From: Candidatus Neoanaerotignum tabaqchaliae
Lineage (GTDB): Bacteria > Bacillota > Clostridia > Lachnospirales > Anaerotignaceae
Reading direction: 5' to 3'
DNA: 9,519 bases
NCBI GenBank assembly: GCA_904420235.1
Contig: CAJFUS010000030.1
Location: 1-9,519, forward strand
Shown here: positions 1 to 6,857 of the stretch, piece after piece
Numbering within the stretch: position 1 is the stretch's first letter
Layout of the letters: each line of letters starts with the position of its first letter
The notes under the pieces: model-generated
The model's input: the letters and a program-made list of their open reading frames with translations, nothing else
Database searches by the model: none
Told to the model about the DNA's origin: nothing
Translations under genes and position numbers: made by a program

Positions 1-1844
1 ATTCCGCCTAAAACTTCCGATGTATCTTTAAATAACTTTCTAAACTCATCACCTGTTACTTTTTCTTTCTCAACAAGAAGCTTAGCCGAGGCGTGAAGCA
101 CATTTATGTTCTCTTTAAGAAGCCTTATAGCCTCACTGTAAGCGTTTTCCATAATTTGCCTTACTTCATTGTCAATAATAGTTGCTACGTCTTCGCCGTA
201 ATTTCTTGAATGGGCTATTTCGCGTCCAAGGAATACCTCGTCTTGGTCATCACCAAACTGTATAGGCCCAAGCTTGTCGCTCATTCCATATTTCATAACC
301 ATGCTTCTTGCCATGGCTGTGGCCCGCTGAATGTCGTTGCTTGCTCCTGTTGTAACATCTTTAAATATAATATACTCCGCAGCCCTTCCGCCAAGGAAAC
401 TTATTATATCCTGAAGCATAGCGCTTTTTGTTACATACATCTTATCCTCGCCCGGAAGCGGCATTGTATATCCTCCAGCCATTCCCGTAGGTATTATTGA
501 TATGCTGTGTACAGGGTCAAGTTCGCTTAAAACCTCAAAAAGTATAGCGTGACCGCTTTCATGATAAGCTGTTATAAGTTTTTCTTTCTCATTAATTTGA
601 CGGCTCTTTTTCTCGGTTCCTATACCAACCTTAACAAAGGCTTTTTGTATTTCTTCCATGTCTATTTTTTTCTTTCCACTTCTTGCAGAAAGTAAAGCCG
701 CCTCATTAAGAAGGTTGGAAAGGTCCGCTCCAGTAAAGCCAGATGTGGTTTTTGCCACAACCCTCAAGTCAACATCATCAGCAAGAGGTTTGCCTTTAGC
801 ATGAACTTTCAATATAGCCTCACGTCCTTTAACGTCCGGCCTTCCAACGTAAACTTGCCTGTCAAATCTTCCCGGCCTTAATATAGCAGGGTCAAGTATG
901 TCCGCCCTGTTTGTGGCAGCTACAACAATAACGCCCTCGTTAATTCCAAAGCCGTCCATTTCTACAAGAAGCTGGTTTAACGTCTGCTCCCTCTCGTCAT
1001 GGCCGCCTCCAAGTCCAGCGCCTCTGCGTCTTCCAACGGCATCAATCTCATCTATAAACACTATACACGGCGAGTTCTTTTTAGCTTGGTCAAAAAGGTC
1101 TCTAACCCTTGAGGCACCAACGCCTACAAACATTTCAACAAAGTCTGAGCCTGATATTGAGAAAAACGGAACTTTGGCTTCTCCAGCAACAGCCTTAGCC
1201 AGAAGAGTTTTACCTGTTCCAGGAGGGCCGACAAGCAGAACCCCCTTGGGTATTCTGGCGCCTAAGTCCATAAATTTTTTAGGGTCCCTTAAAAACTCAA
1301 CAATCTCGCTAAGTTCCGCTTTTTCCTCGTCAAGGCCGGCAACATTCTCAAATGTAACCTTGTTTTTATCATCAATACTCATTTTGGCCTTACTTTTGCC
1401 AAAGGACATCATTTTTCCGCCGCCGCCCTGCATTTTCTGGAACATAAGCGAAAAAATAACAACAGCAAGTATCATCATTATAAGCGATGGCAAAATTGAA
1501 CCAAGCACATTTGTGCGAGGTATATCCTCAACAGTAGTGTCAAGACCGTTCTCAAGTATCTTTTGGTCAATATAACTTGAGAAACTGCTTAGGGAAGCCA
1601 CATTTGTGCGCATTGTGCTTCCGTCTTTAAGGGTTGCCGTAACGGTGCCATAATCACTTGCTTCCGTACTCTTTTGTATATCTACTTTTTCAACTTCTCC
1701 GGATTCAATTTTCTCAATAAGGTCGCTGTATGTATATACCGTCGGTTCCGGAGCCACATATCCGTTATTGATAAAAGCTAAAACACAAAGTACAATAACG
1801 AATATTATCGCATACAGGCCAAAACTTTTATAGTACCTTTTCAA
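1..1844 (-). CDS. ftsH: ATP-dependent zinc metalloprotease FtsH (3' end beyond window)
   Basis: Membrane-bound AAA+ protease that unfolds and degrades misfolded membrane proteins and selected regulators. The 614 codons visible translate without interruption. In order: a short N-terminal tail and TM1 (about residues 10-27), an extracytoplasmic domain, TM2 (about 112-135) followed by a glycine-rich linker, then the AAA module. Walker A GPPGTGKT is at 206-213 and Walker B FIDEID at 263-268, and the arginine-finger region reads LRPGRFDR. The protease part has the zinc motif HESGH at 428-432 and the third ligand Asp504 in GASND. The family is usually about 600-650 residues, so only a short C-terminal tail should be missing. 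The start is TTG at 1844, chosen because AGGAGG lies 8 nt upstream and a hydrophobic anchor follows at once. It lies downstream of hpt, as in Bacillus, but behind a terminator and its own promoter. Identification is very secure. Confidence 0.97.
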   Translation of the reverse strand, partial: MKRYYKSFGLYAIIFVIVLCVLAFINNGYVAPEPTVYTYSDLIEKIESGEVEKVDIQKSTEASDYGTVTATLKDGSTMRTNVASLSSFSSYIDQKILENGLDTTVEDIPRTNVLGSILPSLIMMILAVVIFSLMFQKMQGGGGKMMSFGKSKAKMSIDDKNKVTFENVAGLDEEKAELSEIVEFLRDPKKFMDLGARIPKGVLLVGPPGTGKTLLAKAVAGEAKVPFFSISGSDFVEMFVGVGASRVRDLFDQAKKNSPCIVFIDEIDAVGRRRGAGLGGGHDEREQTLNQLLVEMDGFGINEGVIVVAATNRADILDPAILRPGRFDRQVYVGRPDVKGREAILKVHAKGKPLADDVDLRVVAKTTSGFTGADLSNLLNEAALLSARSGKKKIDMEEIQKAFVKVGIGTEKKSRQINEKEKLITAYHESGHAILFEVLSELDPVHSISIIPTGMAGGYTMPLPGEDKMYVTKSAMLQDIISFLGGRAAEYIIFKDVTTGASNDIQRATAMARSMVMKYGMSDKLGPIQFGDDQDEVFLGREIAHSRNYGEDVATIIDNEVRQIMENAYSEAIRLLKENINVLHASAKLLVEKEKVTGDEFRKLFKDTSEVLGG

Positions 1845-1852
1845 ACTTCCTG

Positions 1853-1858
1853 CCTCCT
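1853..1858 (-). promoter_or_regulatory. Ribosome binding site of ftsH (fixes a TTG start)
   Basis: AGGAGG on the minus strand, 8 nt before TTG at 1844. No ATG or GTG is as well placed, so the TTG start is preferred. Confidence 0.85.
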
Positions 1859-1892
1859 AATAAAATCTTATTTTTTAAGACATATAAGCGAA

Positions 1893-1924
1893 ACCGCCTG
1901 CAAAGGCCAACCTTCAATGGCGGT
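1893..1924 (-). promoter_or_regulatory. Hairpin in the ftsH 5' leader
   Basis: On the minus strand ACCGCC (1924-1919) pairs with GGCGGT (1898-1893). An A/A mismatch follows, then an inner helix built on AAGG/CCTT with flanking G-U pairs and a TTGG loop, so almost the whole 32-nt element folds on itself. It lies about 49 nt upstream of the ftsH start and downstream of the predicted promoter. No U-run follows it, so it is not an ordinary intrinsic terminator. It may stabilise the mRNA or be a regulatory leader; function is unknown. Confidence 0.55.
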
Positions 1925-1971
1925 GTTAAATTCATATCTTAAAACCATAATTTAAAGCCAATCAATTTTAT

Positions 1972-2000
1972 ATTTTATCACACTTAATTTGTAAATACAA
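1972..2000 (-). promoter_or_regulatory. Predicted housekeeping promoter of ftsH
   Basis: The -10 TAAAAT (1977-1972) is preceded by TG in the extended -10 position (TGATAAAAT). It lies 17 bp from a weak -35 TTGTAT (2000-1995). The promoter follows the hpt terminator and would give a leader of about 120 nt. The rest of the 1845-2086 gap holds only the leader hairpin, the ribosome binding site and the terminator. Confidence 0.55.
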
Positions 2001-2017
2001 CTTAAATTGGACCTCTT

Positions 2018-2068
2018 TAAAAAATAAAATACCGCCGGAAAACGCAGTTTCAGCGGTAATTTTATTTT
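2018..2068 (-). terminator. Intrinsic terminator after hpt
   Basis: On the minus strand ACCGC and GCGGT form the core, with an inner GAAAC/GTTTTC helix. The core is flanked by complementary A-rich and T-rich arms (AAAATAAAAT against ATTTTATTTT, with one bulged T). The run TATTTTATTTTTT follows the GC core. It lies 20-70 nt past the hpt stop and separates hpt from ftsH. The symmetry means it could also end transcripts coming from the other side. Confidence 0.85.
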
Positions 2069-2086
2069 ATCTTTTATTTTAAAGTT

Positions 2087-2617
2087 TTATTCTTCCTCAA
2101 AAGATATTATTCCTATGTAATCAAGATTTCGGTACTTTTGAGCATAGTCAAGACCACAGCCAACAACAAACTCATCTGGTATTTTAAAGCCTGTATAGTC
2201 AATATCAACCTCGGCAACACGCCTGTCCGGCTTATCAAGCAGTGTGCATATTTTAAGGCTCTCAGGGCCTCTTGAAAGCAATATCTTTTTAAGCACGCTT
2301 AAAGTGCGTCCAGAATCTATTATGTCCTCAACAATTATAACGTTTTTATCTTTTATAGACTCGTCAAGGTCCATAAGAATTTTTATGTTTCCGCTGCTTT
2401 CTGTTGAATCGCCATAGCTTGACACATCCATAAAATGGAGATAAACATTTTTGTTAATGGCTCTCGCAAGGTCAACCATAAACATAACCCCGCCTTTAAG
2501 GACACATATAAAATGTATGTCTTTGCCTTCATAATCCCGCTCAATTTGTTTCGCTATCTCTTTAATTTTGGCATCAATCTCTTCTTTAGTAATAAGCGTG
2601 CTTATTTTTTCAATCAT
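2087..2617 (-). CDS. hpt: Hypoxanthine (guanine) phosphoribosyltransferase
   Basis: Cytoplasmic purine-salvage enzyme that joins hypoxanthine or guanine to PRPP, giving IMP or GMP and pyrophosphate. The 176-residue product is of normal length for bacterial type-I HPRTs. It carries the PPi-binding loop LKGG (40-43), the flexible-loop segment SSYGDST (66-72), the PRPP-binding signature VEDIIDSGRT (96-105), and the purine-pocket C-terminal part with FVVGCGLDYAQKYRNL. The ATG at 2617 is chosen because GGAGGAAGG sits 7 nt upstream; an in-frame ATG six codons earlier would lie upstream of that site. The start overlaps the end of tilS by 8 nt (ATGATTGA), suggesting translational coupling. The symbol hprT is used for the same gene in Bacillus. 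Confidence 0.96.
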   Translation of the reverse strand: MIEKISTLITKEEIDAKIKEIAKQIERDYEGKDIHFICVLKGGVMFMVDLARAINKNVYLHFMDVSSYGDSTESSGNIKILMDLDESIKDKNVIIVEDIIDSGRTLSVLKKILLSRGPESLKICTLLDKPDRRVAEVDIDYTGFKIPDEFVVGCGLDYAQKYRNLDYIGIISFEEE

Positions 2618-3995
2618 TTTCCTTCCTCCAAACACGAATATACAAATAGTTTTCGGTGTTCTCGTCAGGCAGAAAAAAAGCGCTGTCCCGCACGCCCAAA
2701 ACAGATATTATGCCGCTTTGACATTCTATAACAGGTATTTTTTCCCTTTCAAAAGACGGTATTTTTTTGTCTATAAAAATATCTTTAAGCTTGGCTGTTT
2801 TGTTTCCCGCTTTGTCTGTGCGTATTCTATCGCCGTTTTTTCTGTTTCTAACGGTTATATTTCCGCTTATTTTATCACAATTAAAAACTTTAGTATATAG
2901 GTATTTGCGTGTTTTGTCGTTTTTTGTTGCATTTTGGGAAATTTCAATAAAAACTTCGGCTTCTTTTAAAAACACCGGTTCATCATACAAAAGATTATAA
3001 AAATATCTGCCTTTTTTTTCGTTATTTCCCATGTAAATTTTTAAAACACCACAACTTTCGTCAGCCTTTATGCCGCCGTTTATATCACTGTGTCCGCCGT
3101 TTTTTATTATTTGACATATGGAATTTATATGTGTAAGGGTTATGTCTTTTATGTCTTTCTTTATATGCCTTAAAGCAAGCCTTATAACCCGTCTTAAAAG
3201 CACATAATGGAGCGAAGCCAAAATTTTGGAGTTTAAAACAATCTCATTTGACCGTTTCTCAATAACAGCTTTATCCAGTTCGCTTTTTGCCATATACTCA
3301 ATAAACTCATCTTCCTCATAAAGCATGTTGGCGCTTTTAGCTATGTTATAAACAGCTCCGCTGTTAATTTCCTTTTCAAGATACGGCATAACGCTAAGAC
3401 GCACCCTGTTTCTTGCATATTCCGTTTCAAAATTTGTGCTGTCGGTTATAAAGTTTTGATTATTGCTCCTTAAATATTCTTCTATCTCGGTCCTTGAGCA
3501 ATATAAAAGTGGCCTTATTATTTTGCCCCTAACAGGTCTTATGCCGGCAAGGCCGGTAATTCCCGCTCCACGGCAAAGACGCATTATAACCGTTTCGGCT
3601 TGGTCATTAAGATTATGGGCAACGGCTATTGCCGAAGCGCCGCGTATTTTGGCCTCGTTCTCAAACTCCTCATACCGGGCTATCCTTCCTGCTTCCTCCT
3701 CCGAAAGCCTGTCCCTTTTAGACATTGCCACAACATCTCTCATGGCTATACGGCACGGAACATTAAGCCTTGCGCAAAGTTCCTTAACAAAATTCATGTC
3801 CCTGTCGGCCTCTTCTCCACGTATGCCGTGGTGAACATGAACGGCGTAAACCTCAATGGCAAGTTTTTCTTTTAAAGAGCACAGAAAAAACAAAAGCGCC
3901 GTAGAGTCGGCTCCTCCCGAAACACCGGTTACAACTTTATCGCCGTAATGGAGCATATTAAACTTCTCAACAGTATCCAAAGCCTTTTTAAACAT
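2610..3995 (-). CDS. tilS: tRNA(Ile)-lysidine synthase
   Basis: Essential enzyme that uses ATP and lysine to turn cytidine 34 of the CAU-anticodon tRNA-Ile into lysidine, switching both its charging and its decoding from Met/AUG to Ile/AUA. The 461-residue protein has the N-type ATP-pyrophosphatase P-loop SGGADS at 26-31. It also has the conserved HNLNDQAETVIMRLCRGAG stretch and the DSTNFETEYARNRVR segment. A helical middle domain and a TilS C-terminal domain (roughly the last 80 residues, with NGDRIR and KLKDIFIDKKIP) follow. The ATG at 3995 is preferred over a TTG five codons upstream, because GGAGG lies between the two. The gene sits 50 nt after spoIIE and overlaps hpt, as expected for this cluster. 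B. subtilis has yabS and yabT between spoIIE and tilS; they are absent here. Confidence 0.95.
   Translation of the reverse strand: MFKKALDTVEKFNMLHYGDKVVTGVSGGADSTALLFFLCSLKEKLAIEVYAVHVHHGIRGEEADRDMNFVKELCARLNVPCRIAMRDVVAMSKRDRLSEEEAGRIARYEEFENEAKIRGASAIAVAHNLNDQAETVIMRLCRGAGITGLAGIRPVRGKIIRPLLYCSRTEIEEYLRSNNQNFITDSTNFETEYARNRVRLSVMPYLEKEINSGAVYNIAKSANMLYEEDEFIEYMAKSELDKAVIEKRSNEIVLNSKILASLHYVLLRRVIRLALRHIKKDIKDITLTHINSICQIIKNGGHSDINGGIKADESCGVLKIYMGNNEKKGRYFYNLLYDEPVFLKEAEVFIEISQNATKNDKTRKYLYTKVFNCDKISGNITVRNRKNGDRIRTDKAGNKTAKLKDIFIDKKIPSFEREKIPVIECQSGIISVLGVRDSAFFLPDENTENYLYIRVWRKEND
2621..2629 (-). promoter_or_regulatory. Ribosome binding site of hpt, inside the tilS 3' end
   Basis: GGAGGAAGG on the minus strand, 7 nt before ATG at 2617. 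It lies within the last codons of tilS, so ribosomes finishing tilS pass over it. It decides the start in favour of the MIEK methionine. Confidence 0.85.
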
Positions 3996-4000
3996 TAAAT

Positions 4001-4005
4001 CCTCC
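4001..4005 (-). promoter_or_regulatory. Ribosome binding site of tilS
   Basis: GGAGG on the minus strand, 5 nt before ATG at 3995. It rules out the upstream in-frame TTG as the main start, because that codon lies before the site. Confidence 0.75.
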
Positions 4006-4030
4006 AACAATAAACATAAAATATATGCTT

Positions 4031-4059
4031 ATCATACATCAGGAATTATGTTTTTTCAA
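4031..4059 (-). promoter_or_regulatory. Predicted housekeeping promoter of tilS-hpt within the spoIIE 3' end
   Basis: The -35 TTGAAA (4059-4054) and -10 TATGAT (4036-4031) each match the SigA consensus at 5 of 6 positions, with 17-bp spacing. The -35 box lies in the last codons of spoIIE and the -10 in the gap before tilS, giving a leader of roughly 30 nt. It would let the essential tilS and hpt be expressed in growing cells independently of the sporulation promoter. AT-rich DNA gives chance matches, so this is a good candidate but not proven. Confidence 0.6.
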
Positions 4060-6454
4060 ATATTTTAACACATACGCAAAGCATGTCATCTTTACATAAA
4101 CCCTTTTGAAGTTTAACGGCCTCGTCTATAATCGCTTTTGAAAAAGCCTGTGGGTCACTGCGCCTGTTCTTTTTGGCTATTCCTTCAACAAAGCTTTCAT
4201 CGCCTTCTGTGGCCGCGTCCGCAACACCGTCGGTTATCATTGCAAGCATGTCCCCGTCCTCAAGAGAAAACTCGGTAATGTCCGCCTCAACATTTCCAAG
4301 TATCCCTATGGGAAGCGATGTTGAGCGGATAGGCGTAACTCTGGAGCCTCTTATTATAAAGGCCGTTGAGCCGCCGTTTTTTATAAGCTTGCCATGGCCC
4401 GTATACATATTGACGCAGCACACGTCAAGAGTGGTAAAAAACTCTCCGTCGCCGTTTCCTAAAAGCACTGTGTTAAGTATGTTTGATGAAACACCGGCAT
4501 CAAATCCAGCGTCCGAGAATTTTTTCAAAAGTCTTATGGCTTTTGAGCTTTCCTTTTGAGCCTCTTCGCCCGAGCCCATTCCGTCGCTTACTGCTACCGT
4601 AAGCACACCCTTTGAGTTTTCCTCAACCAAAAAGCTGTCGCCCGATACTCCGCTTCCCTCCCGTTTCATTGATGAAACGCCAAATTTATACCCAAACCTG
4701 TCGGTTTGCCTAAATGTTATACTGCACAGTCCCTCATTATCTCCCTTGCAGTTTATTTGGCTTTTAATAAGATACTCATCGCAAACGGAGTTTAAAACAG
4801 GCAAAACAACTCCCGAGCAGTCGTTGTTCCCAACGGAGCACTTTTTTCTTTTAACCGTTACCATAAGCCTTCCCGATGTATCTCTAAAAGCCAGAACATC
4901 TTTCACATCAACATCGTTTTTTAAAAGAGCGCCCTTTATTTTCGATGCCGTTTCATGGTCGCCCACAGGGTCAAATGACACACTTTTCCATATTCCTTCT
5001 ATTATTCCAGCTATTGAGTAAAGCTGCTCGCTTATAACACCTCTGCTTTTTATAAACCTTTCTTTCCATGCGGTTCCGCTGTTTATAACGGTGCAGCAGG
5101 AATTAACGGACTCAACAAGTTTTTTTGGCTTTACACAGTAAAGTCTGAAGCTTTCGGGAATATCTTCTTCCAACGCAAAACCCCTTTTATCAAATGCACC
5201 TATAATGGAATAAAAAGCGCTCATTGTTTCGCAATTTTTTCCGCCCCAGCAATAAGATGACATTGTGCATTTTCCGCAAACCTTTTCAGCAGAATCGTCA
5301 ATTATTTTTTCTGCTCTCTTTTTACCACTGTCGGAGAACTGCGGCGTATCCGGCTCAAAGGCTTCTGCAAGAGCTCTAAACGCCGTTCCTAGGCTGTAGC
5401 TTTGGGCTTTTGCCGCCTCCCGTGAGCTTTGTATATAAACGGCTGCTCCTTTATCATCACTTTTTGCGAAATCGCTTACACCGCTATAAAATTTATCCGG
5501 CAAAGCCATAAACACTGCGGCTCCTAAAACCGCCGAGACCGCCGTCATTATTCCGGAGCTTACGCCCATATAAAAGGCCGGAACGGCGCAGCCTGCGGCA
5601 AAAGCTCCAAGGCATGATGACTTTCCATTTTTACCGAAAATACCACACATAAGTCCCGATGTTGACAGCATACAAAAAAATGTGCTGTCAGCAGAGCCGC
5701 ATATTAAAAGTACAAATCCAAGCATACTTCCTATGGCAACAGCCAGCATTCCAAAACAATATCCCGCAGACAATATTAGAAAAACGCTTATCACTGTCTT
5801 GGCCTCAATACCAAAAACAGTTATGCCAGAAACAGACGCAGTTATAAGAACAAGCATAACCGCCAAGGATGATGTTTGACAGCCGCTTTTCTCCCAAGCT
5901 GACTTAAGATTTGGACTCTTTGCCAAAAGCTCAATAAAGCCTGTGCCTTTATCAAAAAGCATGGCTAAAGCCATTGTTATAACAGCTTCCGCAAAAGGTT
6001 TGAAAACATTGTATACACTTATTTCATTAAAAATTATATCTGAAGCCGAGCCTATAAACACACATATTGTTGGAAACAGCGCCCTTTTAAAATTATCCCA
6101 TTCCTTAAGACGTTTTTCCAAAATAAACCCAAAAACCGCCATAAGAGCCGTTGATATTATGTATTTCCTAACTCCATTTTCAAATCCATTCGATAAATAT
6201 CCCACAAAAGAGAAAAGACAAACTGGATAAAACACAGGACCTCTCCAAGCAAGTGTTCCGGCAAGTGCTGCCGATGACGGGCTCATTGAACCAAGAAAAT
6301 CCAGCCTTCCAAAAAGTGTGGCCATAACACAAAAAAAAGAAATATAGACAAATTTTCCAAGTTTATTATTATGTATACTAAAAGCCCGCTCATTTTTAAT
6401 CTTCTTTTTACTTTCATTTGTTTTTATCTGCACATTATGCACTGTTCTCATCAT
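4046..6454 (-). CDS. spoIIE: Stage II sporulation protein E (membrane PPM-type serine phosphatase)
   Basis: In endospore formers SpoIIE dephosphorylates the anti-anti-sigma factor SpoIIAA, releasing sigma-F in the forespore, and takes part in polar septation. The 802-residue product is close to the 827 of B. subtilis. It has a short basic cytoplasmic N-terminus, a polytopic membrane region (about residues 30-330), a regulatory middle region and a C-terminal phosphatase domain (about 590-802). Phosphatase hallmarks are SDGMGSGEEA with Asp624, the TTLDVCCVNMYTG and NGGSTAFIIRG strands, SLPIGIL, ITDGVADAA with Asp742, and KDDM near the end. The middle region holds a four-cysteine cluster, Cys393, 396, 402 and 408. 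Several adjacent ATGs are possible. The one at 6454 has GGTGG 7 nt upstream, whereas 6460 would leave only 1 nt. Its partners SpoIIAA and SpoIIAB are not in the window. Confidence 0.96.
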   Translation of the reverse strand: MMRTVHNVQIKTNESKKKIKNERAFSIHNNKLGKFVYISFFCVMATLFGRLDFLGSMSPSSAALAGTLAWRGPVFYPVCLFSFVGYLSNGFENGVRKYIISTALMAVFGFILEKRLKEWDNFKRALFPTICVFIGSASDIIFNEISVYNVFKPFAEAVITMALAMLFDKGTGFIELLAKSPNLKSAWEKSGCQTSSLAVMLVLITASVSGITVFGIEAKTVISVFLILSAGYCFGMLAVAIGSMLGFVLLICGSADSTFFCMLSTSGLMCGIFGKNGKSSCLGAFAAGCAVPAFYMGVSSGIMTAVSAVLGAAVFMALPDKFYSGVSDFAKSDDKGAAVYIQSSREAAKAQSYSLGTAFRALAEAFEPDTPQFSDSGKKRAEKIIDDSAEKVCGKCTMSSYCWGGKNCETMSAFYSIIGAFDKRGFALEEDIPESFRLYCVKPKKLVESVNSCCTVINSGTAWKERFIKSRGVISEQLYSIAGIIEGIWKSVSFDPVGDHETASKIKGALLKNDVDVKDVLAFRDTSGRLMVTVKRKKCSVGNNDCSGVVLPVLNSVCDEYLIKSQINCKGDNEGLCSITFRQTDRFGYKFGVSSMKREGSGVSGDSFLVEENSKGVLTVAVSDGMGSGEEAQKESSKAIRLLKKFSDAGFDAGVSSNILNTVLLGNGDGEFFTTLDVCCVNMYTGHGKLIKNGGSTAFIIRGSRVTPIRSTSLPIGILGNVEADITEFSLEDGDMLAMITDGVADAATEGDESFVEGIAKKNRRSDPQAFSKAIIDEAVKLQKGLCKDDMLCVCVKIFEKT

Positions 6455-6461
6455 AAGCATA

Positions 6462-6468
6462 CCACCTT
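6462..6468 (-). promoter_or_regulatory. Ribosome binding site of spoIIE
   Basis: AAGGTGG on the minus strand. It is too close to ATG 6460 (1 nt) but well spaced for ATG 6454 (7 nt) and acceptable for 6451 (10 nt), so 6454 is reported. Confidence 0.7.
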
Positions 6469-6507
6469 AAATATACTGAAGGTCAATAAAATGTTACTAT
6501 GCCGTAT

Positions 6508-6541
6508 ATTATAAATTAAAGCTGTGTCATAATATGCCAAA
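6508..6541 (-). promoter_or_regulatory. Predicted Spo0A-type spoIIE promoter with 21-bp spacing
   Basis: A perfect -10 TATAAT (6513-6508) and a 5-of-6 -35 TTGGCA (6540-6535) are separated by 21 bp. The position 17 bp upstream of the -10 reads CATATT and is not -35-like. Long spacing is the known feature of the SigA/Spo0A-activated spoIIE and spoIIG promoters of B. subtilis. Two degenerate 0A-box-like heptamers, TTTGGCA (6541-6535) and TATGACA (6531-6525), each match TTCGACA at 5 of 7. They are direct repeats exactly 10 bp apart, the spacing of tandem Spo0A sites. The boxes are inferred from weak matches; the promoter hexamers are stronger evidence. Confidence 0.6.
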
Positions 6542-6552
6542 AACGGGAACAC

Positions 6553-6605
6553 ATAAAAAATTTTATAAAAAAATAAGGGCTATGAATATTAAAATATCCA
6601 TGCCC
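6553..6605 (-). terminator. Intrinsic terminator after the 62-aa gene
   Basis: On the minus strand GGGC pairs with GCCC; past a bulged A, ATG/CAT, a G-U pair and ATAT/ATAT extend the stem (6605-6577). TTATTTTTTTAT and further T-rich sequence follow. A smaller CTGT/ACAG hairpin lies between it and the stop codon at 6623. It isolates the small gene from spoIIE. Confidence 0.75.
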
Positions 6606-6622
6606 AGCACTGTTTTACAGCA

Positions 6623-6811
6623 TTAAATATACTCGTCCTCATAATCGTCAAAATCACGCATTCTGTGCTTTAATCCACCGTTAATACCAACTTTAGGACG
6701 GCCTGATTTTTTCTTTCCTTCAAAACCAGATTTGCGCTTTTCGGCTTCAGCCTCTTTCTCAAGCTTTCTCATTCTTTCATACCTGTCAAACTCCGATACC
6801 TTCTTAGACAC
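6623..6811 (-). CDS. Small, highly charged protein of unknown function (62 aa)
   Basis: I do not recognise this protein. It begins with GTG at 6811, 7 nt after a strong GGGGAGAGG site. A longer reading from TTG at 6829 would start at that site and is rejected. The sequence is rich in Lys, Arg and Glu. A probably helical first half (SEFDRYERMRKLEKEAEAEK) is followed by a Gly/Lys/Arg stretch with KKSGRPK, reminiscent of AT-hook-like basic patches, and an acidic Asp/Glu/Tyr tail. No signal peptide or membrane segment is visible. A consensus-like promoter in front and a hairpin terminator behind make it a self-contained unit just upstream of spoIIE. A nucleic-acid or ribosome association would fit the composition but is a guess. 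Confidence 0.72.
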   Translation of the reverse strand: MSKKVSEFDRYERMRKLEKEAEAEKRKSGFEGKKKSGRPKVGINGGLKHRMRDFDDYEDEYI

Positions 6812-6818
6812 CTTTATT

Positions 6819-6827
6819 CCTCTCCCC
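6819..6827 (-). promoter_or_regulatory. Ribosome binding site of the 62-aa gene (fixes a GTG start)
   Basis: GGGGAGAGG on the minus strand, 7 nt before GTG at 6811. It is the main evidence that this short frame is translated from GTG and not from TTG at 6829. Confidence 0.7.
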
Positions 6828-6857
6828 AATTTAAATTATTATTTTGTAGTCATATTT

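Noticed and set aside
210..500. A 96-codon plus-strand frame
   Set aside because: It is antisense to the FtsH protease domain, which shows the zinc site and family motifs in the other strand.
898..1575. A 225-codon open frame on the plus strand
   Set aside because: It lies entirely antisense to the conserved AAA and membrane part of ftsH, has Ser/Pro/Thr-rich low-complexity content and no ribosome binding site. It is a shadow of the real gene.
1893..1924. ftsH leader hairpin as an intrinsic terminator or riboswitch
   Set aside because: No U-run follows it, and the leader is too small and lacks any riboswitch core that I recognise; it is kept only as an unexplained hairpin.
3463..3875. Overlapping plus-strand frames of 91 and 123 codons
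   Set aside because: Both are antisense to the TilS ATP-pyrophosphatase domain and lack start signals.
4173..5021. Plus-strand frames opposite spoIIE
   Set aside because: They mirror the phosphatase and regulatory parts of SpoIIE; no ribosome binding site or recognisable domain.
6812..6829. N-terminal extension of the 62-aa protein from TTG at 6829
   Set aside because: That start would lie within the strong GGGGAGAGG ribosome binding site, which is correctly spaced for GTG at 6811.
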